A stretch of DNA of 64,000 nucleotides from Rhizobium tumorigenes (GCF_003240565.2 NZ_CP117255.1:1054001-1118000); one strand, 5' to 3'. Positions 37,199 through 45,633 are shown, counted from the first letter of the stretch. Numbers and translations: made by a program. Notes: generated by a model from the letters alone, not told the origin.

Positions 37199-37981
37199 AT
37201 GAACTCTCCCTTCCAGCTTGCCGCCTGCGCCGAAATGCTTTGGCGCGACCGGCCGATCGAGTGGCGGGCGAGCCGGCTGAAGGAACTGGGATTTGGCGTC
37301 GGTCTCTGGAACTGGCCGGAGCACGATCTTGCAAAGCTGGAGGCGACGGGCGCCACCTTCACTATCATGAATGGTTACCTGGAGGGTCGCCTGACCGACG
37401 ACGAAGGTGCTGCCCAGCTGCTGAAGACGGCGCGAGAAACGGCCACGGTCGGCAAGCGGCTGGGCGTGCAGCGTCTCAATCTGCATGGAACGGGGCTGGG
37501 CGAGGGCGGCCTGCCTATCCGCCCTGTCGAGGTCGTGACCGGCGCCATGTGGCTGAAGGCCCGCGACACGCTCTGCCGTGTCGTCGAACTGGCTGAGGAG
37601 GAAGACGTCACCTTCAGCCTGGAAAACCTCAACCTGCTGGTCGATCACCCCGGGGTGCCCTTTGGTCGGGCAGAGGATACGTTGGCGCTTGTGGCCAGCA
37701 TCGACCATCCGCGCCTTACGCTCAATCTCGACCTATATCATGCCCAGATCGGTGAAGGTAATCTGATAGAACTTTGCCGCAAGTGCCTGCCTTGGATCGG
37801 TGAAATTCAAGTTGCCGATGTTCCCGGACGGTTGGAACCTGGAACTGGCGAGGTCAACTGGAAGGGCGTGGCACGGGCGCTGAAGGCGATGGGTTATACG
37901 GGGCCGGTCGCGATGGAAGCCTATGCATCCGGCGATCCCGAGGAAGCACTCGTGGCGTTTCGCGAGGCCTTCACGGTCTGA
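37199..37981 (+). CDS. Hydroxypyruvate isomerase-like sugar phosphate isomerase
   Basis: A 260-residue TIM-barrel protein of the AP endonuclease 2/hydroxypyruvate isomerase group. Metal-binding acidic residues are in FSLENLNLLVDHPG (Glu), TLNLDLYHAQIGEGN (Asp, His) and VAMEAYASGD (Glu); the segment IQVADVPGRLEPGTGEVNW is typical of Hyi/OtnI. It should interconvert hydroxypyruvate and tartronate semialdehyde or a related 3-carbon ketose and aldose. No glyoxylate-pathway partner genes lie nearby. prfB begins about 130 bases downstream. Confidence 0.85.
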   Translation: MNSPFQLAACAEMLWRDRPIEWRASRLKELGFGVGLWNWPEHDLAKLEATGATFTIMNGYLEGRLTDDEGAAQLLKTARETATVGKRLGVQRLNLHGTGLGEGGLPIRPVEVVTGAMWLKARDTLCRVVELAEEEDVTFSLENLNLLVDHPGVPFGRAEDTLALVASIDHPRLTLNLDLYHAQIGEGNLIELCRKCLPWIGEIQVADVPGRLEPGTGEVNWKGVARALKAMGYTGPVAMEAYASGDPEEALVAFREAFTV

Positions 37982-38114
37982 ACCGGCGGTCCTGCAGGGC
38001 ACTGTTCCAAGGCGCCTTGCCACCCTTGTGCGGTAACCACCGACTGCGGGCTTTACATCCGCGGCATGCCTAACTATGTCACGGGCAACATCAATCGAAC
38101 CGAGAAGCGAGACC

Positions 38115-39246
38115 ATGCGCGCCGAAATCGAGAATATTGTCGACGAAATCAAGCAGGCCATAAGCCTGCTGAGGAGGCATCTTTGACTGGGATCAGGCCG
38201 TAAGGCGACTGGACTGGTTGAACAACAAGGCAGAGGATCCGAACCTCTGGAACGATGCATCCGAGGCACAAAAGCTGATGCGCGAGCGTCAGAATCTCGA
38301 AGACAGCATCAATGGCGTGCGGCTGCTTGAACGGCAGGTCGATGACAACATCGAGATGATTGCACTCGGCGATGAAGAGGGCGATGCCGATATCGTCAAG
38401 GAAGCCGAGGAAGGCCTAAAAGTTCTGCGCACCGAAGCGGCTCGCCGCCAGGTCGAGGCGATGCTGTCCGGCGAGGCTGACAGCAACGACACCTTCCTCG
38501 AAGTCCATTCGGGCGCCGGAGGTACCGAAAGCCAGGACTGGGCCAACATGCTCCTGCGCATGTACACCCGCTGGGCCGAACGTCAGCGCTTCAAGGTCGA
38601 ATTGCTGGAAGTCCATGACGGCGAAGAAGCCGGCATCAAGTCGGCGACGCTGCTGATCAAGGGCCACAATGCCTATGGCTGGCTGAAGACCGAGTCGGGC
38701 GTCCATCGCCTGGTGCGCATTTCGCCCTACGACAGCAACGCCCGTCGGCACACGTCGTTTTCGTCGATCTGGGTCTATCCCGTCGTCGACGATTCGATCC
38801 AGATCGACATCAACGAAGGCGATTGCCGCATCGACACCTATCGCTCGTCCGGTGCCGGCGGCCAGCACGTCAACACGACGGATTCGGCCGTGCGCATCAC
38901 GCACATTCCGTCGGGCATCGTGGTGCAGTGCCAGCAGGAGCGCTCGCAGCACAAGAACCGGGCGACAGCCTGGGAGATGTTGCGTGCCCGCATGTACGAA
39001 GCGGAACTGAAGAAGCGCGAAGATGCGGCCAACGCGGAAGCCGCTTCGAAATCGGATATCGGCTGGGGTCACCAGATCCGTTCCTACGTGCTGCAGCCCT
39101 ACCAGCAGGTGAAAGACCTGCGCACCGGCGTTGTCAGTACCGCGCCGGATGACGTGCTCGACGGCGAGATCAGTCCGTTCATGGAGGCAGCTCTGGCGCA
39201 CCGCATCAGCGGAGCCGCAGATGCTGCCGTAGACGACATCGACTGA
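38115..39246 (+). CDS. prfB: Peptide chain release factor 2, programmed +1 frameshift
   Basis: RF2 of about 376 residues, read in two frames. The first 23 codons run from ATG 38115 to CTT at 38181-38183, followed by in-frame TGA (38184-38186); a +1 shift at CTT-TGA-C continues as [20 protein letters not shown] in the main frame to 39246. The internal Shine-Dalgarno AGGAGG is at 38172-38177, three bases before CTT, the spacing of the E. coli site. RF2 reads UGA and UAA stop codons and triggers peptide release through GGQ ([14 protein letters not shown]). The stop-recognising tripeptide reads SPY ([11 protein letters not shown]) instead of SPF. Confidence 0.96.
38172..38187 (+). promoter_or_regulatory. 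prfB autoregulatory frameshift site
   Basis: AGGAGG, CAT, CTT TGA C. Slow termination at UGA when RF2 is scarce, together with the upstream Shine-Dalgarno pairing, favours +1 slippage on CUU, so RF2 limits its own synthesis. All elements (ribosome site, 3-base spacer, CUU, UGA, C) are present. Confidence 0.93.
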
Positions 39247-39269
39247 TCGCAGCGACCGCTTCTACCAAA

Positions 39270-39314
39270 CAAAGACCCCCTCGCGGCTGCCTGCCTCGAG
39301 GGGGTCTTCTTTTA
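39270..39314 (+). terminator. Rho-independent terminator after prfB
   Basis: The stem AAGACCCCCTCG and CGAGGGGGTCTT flanks an 11-base loop and is followed by CTTTT. The reverse side has AAAG only, so it mainly serves prfB, though the convergent hypothetical gene ends just beyond. Confidence 0.88.
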
Positions 39315-39324
39315 TGGCCAGCGC

Positions 39325-39837
39325 TTACTCCGGCGCCTTCTCGACGACGATTTCCCCGAGTTCGTCGAGCATGACATTCCAGACATCGGCGTCGGCATCT
39401 GCATCGGCCTTGATGTAGAGCGTGGCAAACAGGCCGGGTTCGCGGATGATGCCACCGGAGTTTTCAGGCCTGATATCGGTAACGATGGCCTTCAGCGCGG
39501 TGATTTCCGGCAGTTCCGTGGTGGAAACGATCTGCGGGCCGTCGTCGGTCGCCGCGACCTGCTGGAGGTAGACCTTGGATGTGCGGTCGGCCTGGCGGAC
39601 GGCATAGAGCTTGTAAAACCCGTGGCGCGATGGTGGCGTCATTGCAGTGGACGCATCGGTGCTTGGCAAAGTCGATGTGGGTCCCGGCTGCGCCCTTCCG
39701 GCATCCTGCCAAAAGCCTGTCGTCGTCGAGGCAATGATGCTGACCGGCAGCACGCCGTCGTCGGCCCGCGCCTCCGGGGTCGAAACGACGCTTGCCAGCA
39801 GTGCGGCTAGGATTGGGGCGTGGAGAGCGTTTCTCAA
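39325..39837 (-). CDS. Hypothetical periplasmic protein
   Basis: A 170-residue protein with a signal peptide (residues 1-25, ILAALLASVVSTPEARA). The mature part has SRHGFYKLYAVRQADRTSKVY and later LFATLYIKADADADADVWNVM, with a short Ala-Asp repeat. I do not recognise a family. It is convergent with prfB and lies downstream of nadK on the same strand, 40 bases behind it, so it may be the second gene of a nadK transcript. Confidence 0.65.
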   Translation of the reverse strand: MRNALHAPILAALLASVVSTPEARADDGVLPVSIIASTTTGFWQDAGRAQPGPTSTLPSTDASTAMTPPSRHGFYKLYAVRQADRTSKVYLQQVAATDDGPQIVSTTELPEITALKAIVTDIRPENSGGIIREPGLFATLYIKADADADADVWNVMLDELGEIVVEKAPE

Positions 39838-39877
39838 GAGCTAGCTGCCATCAGGTGTTGTCAGAGGAAGGGGCCGG

Positions 39878-40651
39878 TCAATCGGAAAATTGCTCGGCGA
39901 GGATACGGTCGGACCACGAGCGATCAGGATCGGAAAGGATGCGGGCGGTGGTGTCCTGGGTCTGGGCGATGCGGACGCTCAACACCGATTTCACCTCCGT
40001 GTTGTCGGCCACCGCATTGACGGGGCGCTTGACCGGCTCGAGCACGGTAATGTCCACCGTCACCTTGTTGGGCAGCAGCGCCCCGCGCCAGCGACGCGGA
40101 CGGAAGGCGCTGACCGGAGTGATGGCGAGCAAAGGCGCTTCCAGCGGCAGGATTGGGCCGTGGGCGGAGAGGTTGTACGCGGTAGAGCCGGCCGGTGTGG
40201 TGACCATCAGGCCATCGCAGATCAGTTCTTCCAGCCGCACATGGCCGTCGATCTCGACGCGCAGCTTGGCCGCCTGATAGGACTGGCGGAACAGCGAGAC
40301 CTCGTTGATGGCGAGCGCCACCGATTCGCTGCCGTCGGCATTGACGGTACGCATCTCCAGCGGATGGAACGCATTTTCAACCGCTGCATCGATGCGTTCG
40401 TCGAGGTTCTCGACACGGTAGTCGTTCATCAGAAAGCCGACCGAGCCGCGGTTCATTCCGTAGACGCGCTTGCCGGAGTTCATCGTGTTGTGCAGCATCT
40501 GCAGCATGAAGCCATCGCCGCCGAGCGCCACCATGACATCGGCGTCCTCCTGGGGCGCCTGGCCATAGATGGCGATCAGTTCTTCGCGCGCCGCCAGCGC
40601 CTCGGGTGAGGGCGAGGCCAGAAAGCAGAGGGACTGAAATGAGCGCGGCAT
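39878..40651 (-). CDS. nadK: NAD kinase
   Basis: A 257-residue NAD kinase, which makes NADP from NAD and ATP. The GGDG motif is in VMVALGGDGFMLQMLHN (residues about 41-58), followed by VYGMNRGSVGFLMNDY and, further on, DGLMVTTPAGSTAYNLSAHGP, the conserved substrate site. The length matches the short proteobacterial enzymes. It is divergent from the YigZ-family gene. Confidence 0.94.
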   Translation of the reverse strand: MPRSFQSLCFLASPSPEALAAREELIAIYGQAPQEDADVMVALGGDGFMLQMLHNTMNSGKRVYGMNRGSVGFLMNDYRVENLDERIDAAVENAFHPLEMRTVNADGSESVALAINEVSLFRQSYQAAKLRVEIDGHVRLEELICDGLMVTTPAGSTAYNLSAHGPILPLEAPLLAITPVSAFRPRRWRGALLPNKVTVDITVLEPVKRPVNAVADNTEVKSVLSVRIAQTQDTTARILSDPDRSWSDRILAEQFSD

Positions 40652-40856
40652 GCAATATCCTTCGACAATCTCCGTCTACGTAAAGGATAACACCCCTCTG
40701 CGACAAGCCGTATTCGCCCACCGGCGATATCGCGGCACAGCGGGACAGCCAGCGCGATTTCTGATACAATCTGTCGGCGAAGCCGCTGGAGCAGGCTCGC
40801 CATGTCGGAGCCAAGCCGGTAGATACGGACGTGCAATTGTCCTTTAAGAGACCACA

Positions 40857-41486
40857 GTGCCGATGTTTTCCCTCAGGCAACCGACTTCGTTCGAGCAATC
40901 CATCAAGAAGAGCCGCTTCCTCGCCGTGGCCGTCGCTATTGCCGATGAAGACGAGGCGAGGGTACAGCTGTCTGCCCTTGCTGATGCCGGCGCAAACCAC
41001 AATTGCTGGGCCTGGCGCACCGGCCAGACCTATCGTTTCAATGACGACGGTGAACCGGGCGGCACCGCTGGCAGGCCCATCCTGCAGGCGATAGACGGCC
41101 AGTCGTTCGACTGTGTGCTGGTCGTCGTCTCCCGCTGGTTCGGCGGCGTGCTGCTCGGAACAGGCGGGCTGATGCGCGCCTATGGCGGCACGGCCGCAGC
41201 CTGCCTCAGGGCGGCTGATCGGGTCGAGGTGGTGCCAATGGTGGCTGCGATCGCCGTAGTCGGGTTTTCCGATCTGGCTCTGGCAAAAGTGCGGCTGCTA
41301 TCGATAGCCGGCCTCTCCGTAGTTGCCGAGATGTTTACCGAAGACGGCGCAGTGCTTTCCCTGAGCGTCCCGGAGTGTCAGGCAGATCGGGCCGCCGCCC
41401 TCCTCGCCGACAGTACGAACGGCCGCGTCCAGCTCGATTTCGGCACGGTGGGCAATGCGGACGCTCTAGCGGGGGCGGCGCCTTAG
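40857..41486 (+). CDS. YigZ/IMPACT family protein
   Basis: A 209-residue protein of the UPF0029 (YigZ, IMPACT N-terminal) family. It has SFEQSIKKSRFLAVAVAI at the start, the family core NHNCWAWRTGQTYRFNDDGEPGGTAGRPIL (about residues 47-76) and the VVVSRWFGGVLLGTGGLMRAY signature. IMPACT-type proteins are linked to translation control in eukaryotes; the bacterial role is unclear. The start is GTG 40857 or ATG 40863; AAGAGA lies just upstream of the GTG. Confidence 0.88.
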   Translation: MPMFSLRQPTSFEQSIKKSRFLAVAVAIADEDEARVQLSALADAGANHNCWAWRTGQTYRFNDDGEPGGTAGRPILQAIDGQSFDCVLVVVSRWFGGVLLGTGGLMRAYGGTAAACLRAADRVEVVPMVAAIAVVGFSDLALAKVRLLSIAGLSVVAEMFTEDGAVLSLSVPECQADRAAALLADSTNGRVQLDFGTVGNADALAGAAP

Positions 41487-41618
41487 CCACGGATTGCTTG
41501 GCCCTCGGGAACCTATCTGCGGCAACCGCGCCAGAACGCGGCGAAACCCATGGCCGGCGGCTTCCGTTTGCCGTCCTTATTGACTATCAGTCTGCCATCA
41601 ATTGTGAGGAGTTTCCCC

Positions 41619-42668
41619 GTGCCGACCACTGACGATCTGCGCATTCTCGAGATCACCCCCCTGAGCCCGCCATCGCGCGTCGTTGCGGACGTGCCATGTT
41701 CGCCAAATGCGGCCGAGACGGTCTCCGCTGCCCGCGCCGCCGTGCACCGTATCCTCACCGGCGAAGACGACCGGTTGGTGGTCGTCGTCGGCCCATGCTC
41801 GATCCACGATCCCGTTGCCGCGGTTGATTATGCTCGGCGTCTGGTGGCGGAGCGCAAGCGGCATCAGGGCGAACTCGAAATCGTCATGCGCGTCTATTTC
41901 GAAAAGCCTCGTACCACTGTCGGCTGGAAGGGGTTGATCAACGATCCCCGTCTCGACGGTAGCTTCAAGATCGAGGAAGGCCTGCGGCTTGCCCGCCAGC
42001 TGCTGGTGGATATCAACGACCTCGGCCTGCCTGCCGGCTGCGAGCTTCTCGATACCATCACGCCGCAATATATCGCCGACCTCGTCAGCTGGGGTGCGAT
42101 CGGCGCGCGCACCACGGAGAGCCAGGTGCACCGCGAACTCGCCTCCGGCATGTCCTGCCCGATCGGCTTCAAGAACGGCACCACCGGCGACATCAGGATT
42201 GCGCTGGACGCTGTTACCGCCGCCTCGCAGCCGCACCATTTCCCGGCCGTCACCAAGGATGGCCGCGCCGCCATCGCCTCGACATCCGGCAACGAGGATT
42301 GCCACCTTATCCTGCGCGGCGGCAAGGCGCCGAATTTCGACGCCGAAAGCGTTGCCGCAGCCGCCGCCGAATCGCTGAAAGCCGGCCTGCCGCCGCGCAT
42401 AATGATCGATGCCAGCCACGCCAACAGCGGCAAGAACCCCGACAACCAGCCGCACGTCATCGACGCTATCGCCAGCCAGGTTGCAGCCGACGACCGGCGG
42501 ATCATCGGCACGATGCTGGAAAGCAATCTCATCGGCGGACGTCAGGAACTGGTGGCCGGGGGCAAGTTGACCTATGGCCAGAGCATCACCGACGGCTGCA
42601 TAGACTGGGAAACGACAGTCTCGGTGCTGGACGTGCTGGCGAAATCAGTGCTGGCCAGGCGCGGCTAA
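41619..42668 (+). CDS. aroG: 3-deoxy-7-phosphoheptulonate synthase, class I
   Basis: A 349-residue DAHP synthase of the class I-alpha (E. coli AroF/G/H) type, condensing phosphoenolpyruvate and erythrose 4-phosphate in the first step of the shikimate pathway. Motifs: LVVVVGPCSIHDP (metal-binding Cys), FEKPRTTVGWKGLINDP, GARTTESQVHRELASG, FKNGTTGDI and MIDASHANSGKNP. GTG at 41619 has AGGAG eight bases upstream and gives the standard length; a longer frame from 41550 has an unrelated leader. Rhizobia usually rely on a class II enzyme, so this may be a second isozyme. Confidence 0.92.
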   Translation: MPTTDDLRILEITPLSPPSRVVADVPCSPNAAETVSAARAAVHRILTGEDDRLVVVVGPCSIHDPVAAVDYARRLVAERKRHQGELEIVMRVYFEKPRTTVGWKGLINDPRLDGSFKIEEGLRLARQLLVDINDLGLPAGCELLDTITPQYIADLVSWGAIGARTTESQVHRELASGMSCPIGFKNGTTGDIRIALDAVTAASQPHHFPAVTKDGRAAIASTSGNEDCHLILRGGKAPNFDAESVAAAAAESLKAGLPPRIMIDASHANSGKNPDNQPHVIDAIASQVAADDRRIIGTMLESNLIGGRQELVAGGKLTYGQSITDGCIDWETTVSVLDVLAKSVLARRG

Positions 42669-42722
42669 GGCCGCATGCCCGAAAGGCTTCATCGAAAAAG
42701 GCGTTCAGAGCGAACGAGCGCC

Positions 42723-42890
42723 TCAGCTCGATGACTTCTTCCGGAAGGTTATGTCGTAGCTGCGCGTCGCCCCGGGATCGCTGCTGATCTTTTCAGCTTT
42801 GTCGGCAACGGCCTTTTCCTTCGCCGCGGCCTTTTCCATCATCTCGCCAAGGCCGGCCAGGGACTTCTTTTTCGGCGGTTCGTCGGTCAT
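42723..42890 (-). CDS. Small charged protein, 55 aa
   Basis: A 55-residue minus-strand frame, MTDEPPKKKSLAGLGEMMEK, then an Ala/Lys/Glu helix and the ending YDITFRKKSSS. It is very hydrophilic, with a helical centre. No family is recognised. GC and codon pattern look like coding DNA and the frame fits tightly between aroG and the next small gene. It is one of several tiny genes in this stretch. Confidence 0.45.
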   Translation of the reverse strand: MTDEPPKKKSLAGLGEMMEKAAAKEKAVADKAEKISSDPGATRSYDITFRKKSSS

Positions 42891-42985
42891 TGCCTGCCTC
42901 GCTGTTGCACCCGGTAATGCTGCCAGTTCGGCAGGCGGCAGGCAATGGAAAAAAACGCGAATGCCTGATATCCGGTCGCAGGGTA

Positions 42986-43198
42986 TCAGTCAGGAAGCTT
43001 TACAGGCCGATCGACCGTGACATCGGAAGACACAGCGTCGATGTCGATTGAAACGGCACGTTCGAGCTCGGCGGCGCGCAGACGGGCGGCGCTCTGCAGA
43101 AGCTGCGCAAACGCGCCCGGAGGAACGCCATCGGCCTTCAGGACCTGGCCGATCAAAGGATCTGCCGCTGCTTCATGGATCGTCATATCTTCGCCCAT
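42986..43198 (-). CDS. Small hypothetical protein, 70 aa
   Basis: A 70-residue protein, MGEDMTIHEAAADPLIGQVL, with the middle FAQLLQSAARLRAAELERA forming a helix. AGGAG stands seven bases before the ATG at 43198, which decides the start over a longer frame from 43240. It has no membrane segment and no recognised family; similar short proteins are, as far as I recall, annotated as hypothetical in Rhizobium. Confidence 0.6.
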   Translation of the reverse strand: MGEDMTIHEAAADPLIGQVLKADGVPPGAFAQLLQSAARLRAAELERAVSIDIDAVSSDVTVDRPVKLPD

Positions 43199-43440
43199 AG
43201 TCGCGCTCCTGGTTAATATGACGTCAACCGTACCGTACATCGGTGTCGAGATTGAGTCCTGTATTCGGCTTTCGATTTGGTGAAAGCTCAGACGTCTTAC
43301 TGATCATCAATCGCTTGGATGCGATAGTTTCACTCTACCGTAGCGCGCCATTCAAACCGCTAGGGATGAGACGGGGCTGATGAGTTACTATCATGCACTC
43401 CCCCGGAACCAAAGTTGGCCAGAAACTTTGATAGCCAACC

Positions 43441-43695
43441 TTACTGGCTGCTCTGCGCCGGTGCGGGTTGCGAAACCGCACCGCTGTTGCCGGCGCCGCC
43501 GTTGGGCGCGAGGTTGGTATGGGATACCTCGCGGGTCATGGCGAAAGCAGCCAGACCGACAACGAAGACCACCGCAACAGCCAGACCCCAGAACGACAGG
43601 CTTTTACCACGTCCGGACATTGCCTGCTCCCGGCCCTGATAAGCTGTTTCTGGCACGGCAGCGGCGTCGTTGTCGTTATCTACCGGCTTGGACAT
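43441..43695 (-). CDS. Small single-span membrane protein, 84 aa
   Basis: An 84-residue protein: a polar N-terminus (MSKPVDNDNDAAAVPETAYQ), a membrane segment near residues 34-53 (SFWGLAVAVVFVVGLAAFAM) and a low-complexity Gly/Ala/Pro/Gln tail facing the periplasm. No family is recognised. An EcfG-like promoter (GGAAC-N16-GGTT) lies about 30 bases upstream, suggesting stress induction. The ATG at 43695 is chosen because the promoter lies just before it; an ATG 33 bases upstream is closer to the -10 element. Confidence 0.6.
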   Translation of the reverse strand: MSKPVDNDNDAAAVPETAYQGREQAMSGRGKSLSFWGLAVAVVFVVGLAAFAMTREVSHTNLAPNGGAGNSGAVSQPAPAQSSQ

Positions 43696-43726
43696 GGCGA
43701 TTGTTCCCCACAAATATTTGTCTGAC

Positions 43727-43751
43727 AACCCGTCAAGCGCGAGCTTGTTCC
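43727..43751 (-). promoter_or_regulatory. EcfG-like general stress promoter (candidate)
   Basis: Minus strand GGAAC, 16 bases, GGTT. The alphaproteobacterial general-stress sigma factor (EcfG, RpoE2, SigT) recognises GGAAC-N16/17-CGTT, so this differs in one base of the -10. It lies correctly upstream of the small membrane-protein gene at 43441-43695. Confidence 0.5.
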
Positions 43752-43806
43752 GCGCAACAGCGCCTTTGGCAAGGGATCCGTGATCGGTTGTGATACCCGC
43801 TGACTG

Positions 43807-44064
43807 TCAGGCGTTCAGGTCGAGCTGGACGGCAGCTTCCCCGGCTGCCGATTTTGTCTTCTGCTTGCGCCCCAAACGCGATTTTGCCGACTTCGAGGAT
43901 GTATCGCCGCCAGCATCCTCCAGGTCAGGAATGAGCATGGCGTCGCTGCTTGGCATGAAAGCACTGCCTTCGACGTCACTGGCGGCATGGGCTGGCTTCA
44001 GCGCGCGCGCCTGTCGGTCTGTGGAAGGGGCGGCTGTCTGGGGGGCAAATCGAATCATAAACAT
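43807..44064 (-). CDS. Small hypothetical protein, 85 aa
   Basis: An 85-residue protein starting MFMIRFAPQTAAPSTDRQAR. The second half is basic and polar (SSKSAKSRLGRKQKTKSA) and it ends AAVQLDLNA. There is no membrane segment and no recognised family. ATG 44064 is preferred because upstream residues have no support. It is divergent from the 50-residue membrane protein. Confidence 0.5.
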   Translation of the reverse strand: MFMIRFAPQTAAPSTDRQARALKPAHAASDVEGSAFMPSSDAMLIPDLEDAGGDTSSKSAKSRLGRKQKTKSAAGEAAVQLDLNA

Positions 44065-44221
44065 GGTACTCCGCAATGTTCTCTTTATGTTCACATGTGG
44101 GAAAGCCCGAGTCAATGGATACCCTCCGAGATCGCGCCCCGATCGCGCCGAGATCGCGGGTTGTCCGCCCGCGTTGAGCGCGATAGGTATCCACCGACAA
44201 GCTCAGGAGGCCCGCATCGGC

Positions 44222-44374
44222 ATGGACGACAACGTGGTGAAATTCAAACCGAAGCGCCCGAAAAAAGCGCCACGCAGACTGTCGCGTTGGCAGCGAAAGA
44301 TCGTCATCATCGTCTTCATCTGCGCGGTCTTCGGCATCATCTATCTGAAGAACTGGATGACAGGGCAGGCGTGA
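44222..44374 (+). CDS. Small membrane protein, 50 aa
   Basis: A 50-residue protein: a basic N-terminal half (VVKFKPKRPKKAPRRLSRWQR) and one membrane segment (IVIIVFICAVFGIIYLKNW). Charge distribution predicts the N-terminus inside. AGGAGG lies 11 bases before the ATG. No family is known to me. Its neighbours are further tiny proteins. Confidence 0.55.
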   Translation: MDDNVVKFKPKRPKKAPRRLSRWQRKIVIIVFICAVFGIIYLKNWMTGQA

Positions 44375-44417
44375 GAGCGGTAAGCAAAGGGGCGTGCGCA
44401 GGTGTGAACTGATCGAG

Positions 44418-44612
44418 ATGCGGGATAGTGACGAATTGGAGAAGGCAGAGACTGCTCGCTGGAACTACCGCAGGCAGGCTCTATGGGCAACGGTCGCGTG
44501 GTGCCTGCCATTTCTGCTGGTAGGTACATGGATTGGCCTGCGGAAACTTCCGCCCTCGACCGCCAACATGATCCCCCCGACCGAAGCACCGATTGACACC
44601 ACGAGCTGCTGA
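44418..44612 (+). CDS. Small membrane protein, 64 aa
   Basis: A 64-residue protein, MRDSDELEKAETARWNYRRQ, followed by a membrane segment LWATVAWCLPFLLVGTWIGL and a short polar tail ending TSC. A GTG at 44394 would add eight residues. It follows the 50-residue gene by 43 bases and could share its transcript. No family is recognised. Confidence 0.45.
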   Translation: MRDSDELEKAETARWNYRRQALWATVAWCLPFLLVGTWIGLRKLPPSTANMIPPTEAPIDTTSC

Positions 44613-44756
44613 TACGGCGAGTTATTTTAATGAAGCCGACCTCCACGAGGAGGAGAACGGACGTGCATCAGATTTGGCACGGCCTTTGCGCAACGTTGTG
44701 CATCGATAGCGACTCGATCTATCTATCGGCTGGCAAATGGGTCTGGGGCATAAGAA

Positions 44757-45296
44757 ATGGTTCGCGATATTATCGACCGTAAATCCGCTATCGTTTTTAC
44801 TCTGGTGGGGATAACTCTCGCTCTATGCAATGCCGTTGGCGCTGCTCATGCCGAGGAAAAGTTTCCGTCCTACTGGCATAAGACAATGACGAACGACCCA
44901 GCGACAAATTTCTATCTGCATAAGTTTTCCGACACGCTGGGCAATCCGGCCGCAGACACACTTCGAAATGTCATGCTTTCGCTTGCGCTCAACCACTATT
45001 GCGACGGCAATCTTGCTTTAAATTCGACTTCGGCGGATGCCTATCTTAAAAAGTCCGGATACTTTGCCCTGAAGGGCAAGGCCTGGGATGACGCTTCTTT
45101 CCTGGCGGTGAATGCATTCAATGGCTTCGACTATCGTTCCGCAGCCCATCTTTGCGCCGGCATCAGCTATCTCTTCGGCGATCAAGGCGTTCTCATCAAG
45201 AACCTGCTCTCACCAGGAACTAGTGAGCCCAAGATGGCCTATGATCCGCTAAACCCATATCTGCGCGTGCCAGCCCTTCCAAAGCCTGCAGGGTAA
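44757..45296 (+). CDS. Hypothetical secreted protein, 179 aa
   Basis: A 179-residue protein with a signal peptide (residues 1-32, SAIVFTLVGITLALCNAVGAAHA). The mature part contains NVMLSLALNHYCDGNLALN and SAAHLCAGISYLFGDQGVL, with two cysteines that could pair across helices, and looks mainly helical. No family is recognised. The base composition is somewhat less GC-rich than the flanks. Confidence 0.6.
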   Translation: MVRDIIDRKSAIVFTLVGITLALCNAVGAAHAEEKFPSYWHKTMTNDPATNFYLHKFSDTLGNPAADTLRNVMLSLALNHYCDGNLALNSTSADAYLKKSGYFALKGKAWDDASFLAVNAFNGFDYRSAAHLCAGISYLFGDQGVLIKNLLSPGTSEPKMAYDPLNPYLRVPALPKPAG

Positions 45297-45633
45297 GCAC
45301 AGGTGGTCCGGCGTGTGCTTCGCAGAATGCTACTGGGTACGCGGCAAGCCAGTCCTTCTGCCTCCTCAGCGCCAATTCGACCCACGATAGTTTCAGCGGC
45401 TGCTCAGTGATGAAGATGGAATTCCACATCCTCAATGGTGGCATGGGTCGGGCAGGGGATTGCTCAAGCGTAGTGAGCCGGCTACCGCAAAAAAACAACC
45501 AATATCGTTAAGTTGACAGCCCACCGACCTCCCAAACCGTCTTGCATGGTGCAAGCCACGTTGCACGGATGCGCGGCATATCAGTGATAGTGCCCGCAAC
45601 TCGGGGTAAATAGCTTGCAACACAAAATGAAAC
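45297..45633. other. Intergenic DNA, no gene seen
   Basis: About 340 bases between the secreted-protein gene and the tRNA-Thr terminator. A minus-strand frame crosses part of it but resembles nothing known and extends into the neighbouring gene. I see no RNA gene. Confidence 0.4.

Noticed and set aside
43395..43425. CAAAGTT and AACTTTG hairpin and a GGAACCAAAG sequence
   Set aside because: No T-run for a terminator and no CGTT at 16-17 bases for an EcfG promoter.
45220..45498. Minus-strand frame of 92 codons after the secreted-protein gene
   Set aside because: No similarity to any family, overlaps the neighbouring gene end and lacks a ribosome site.
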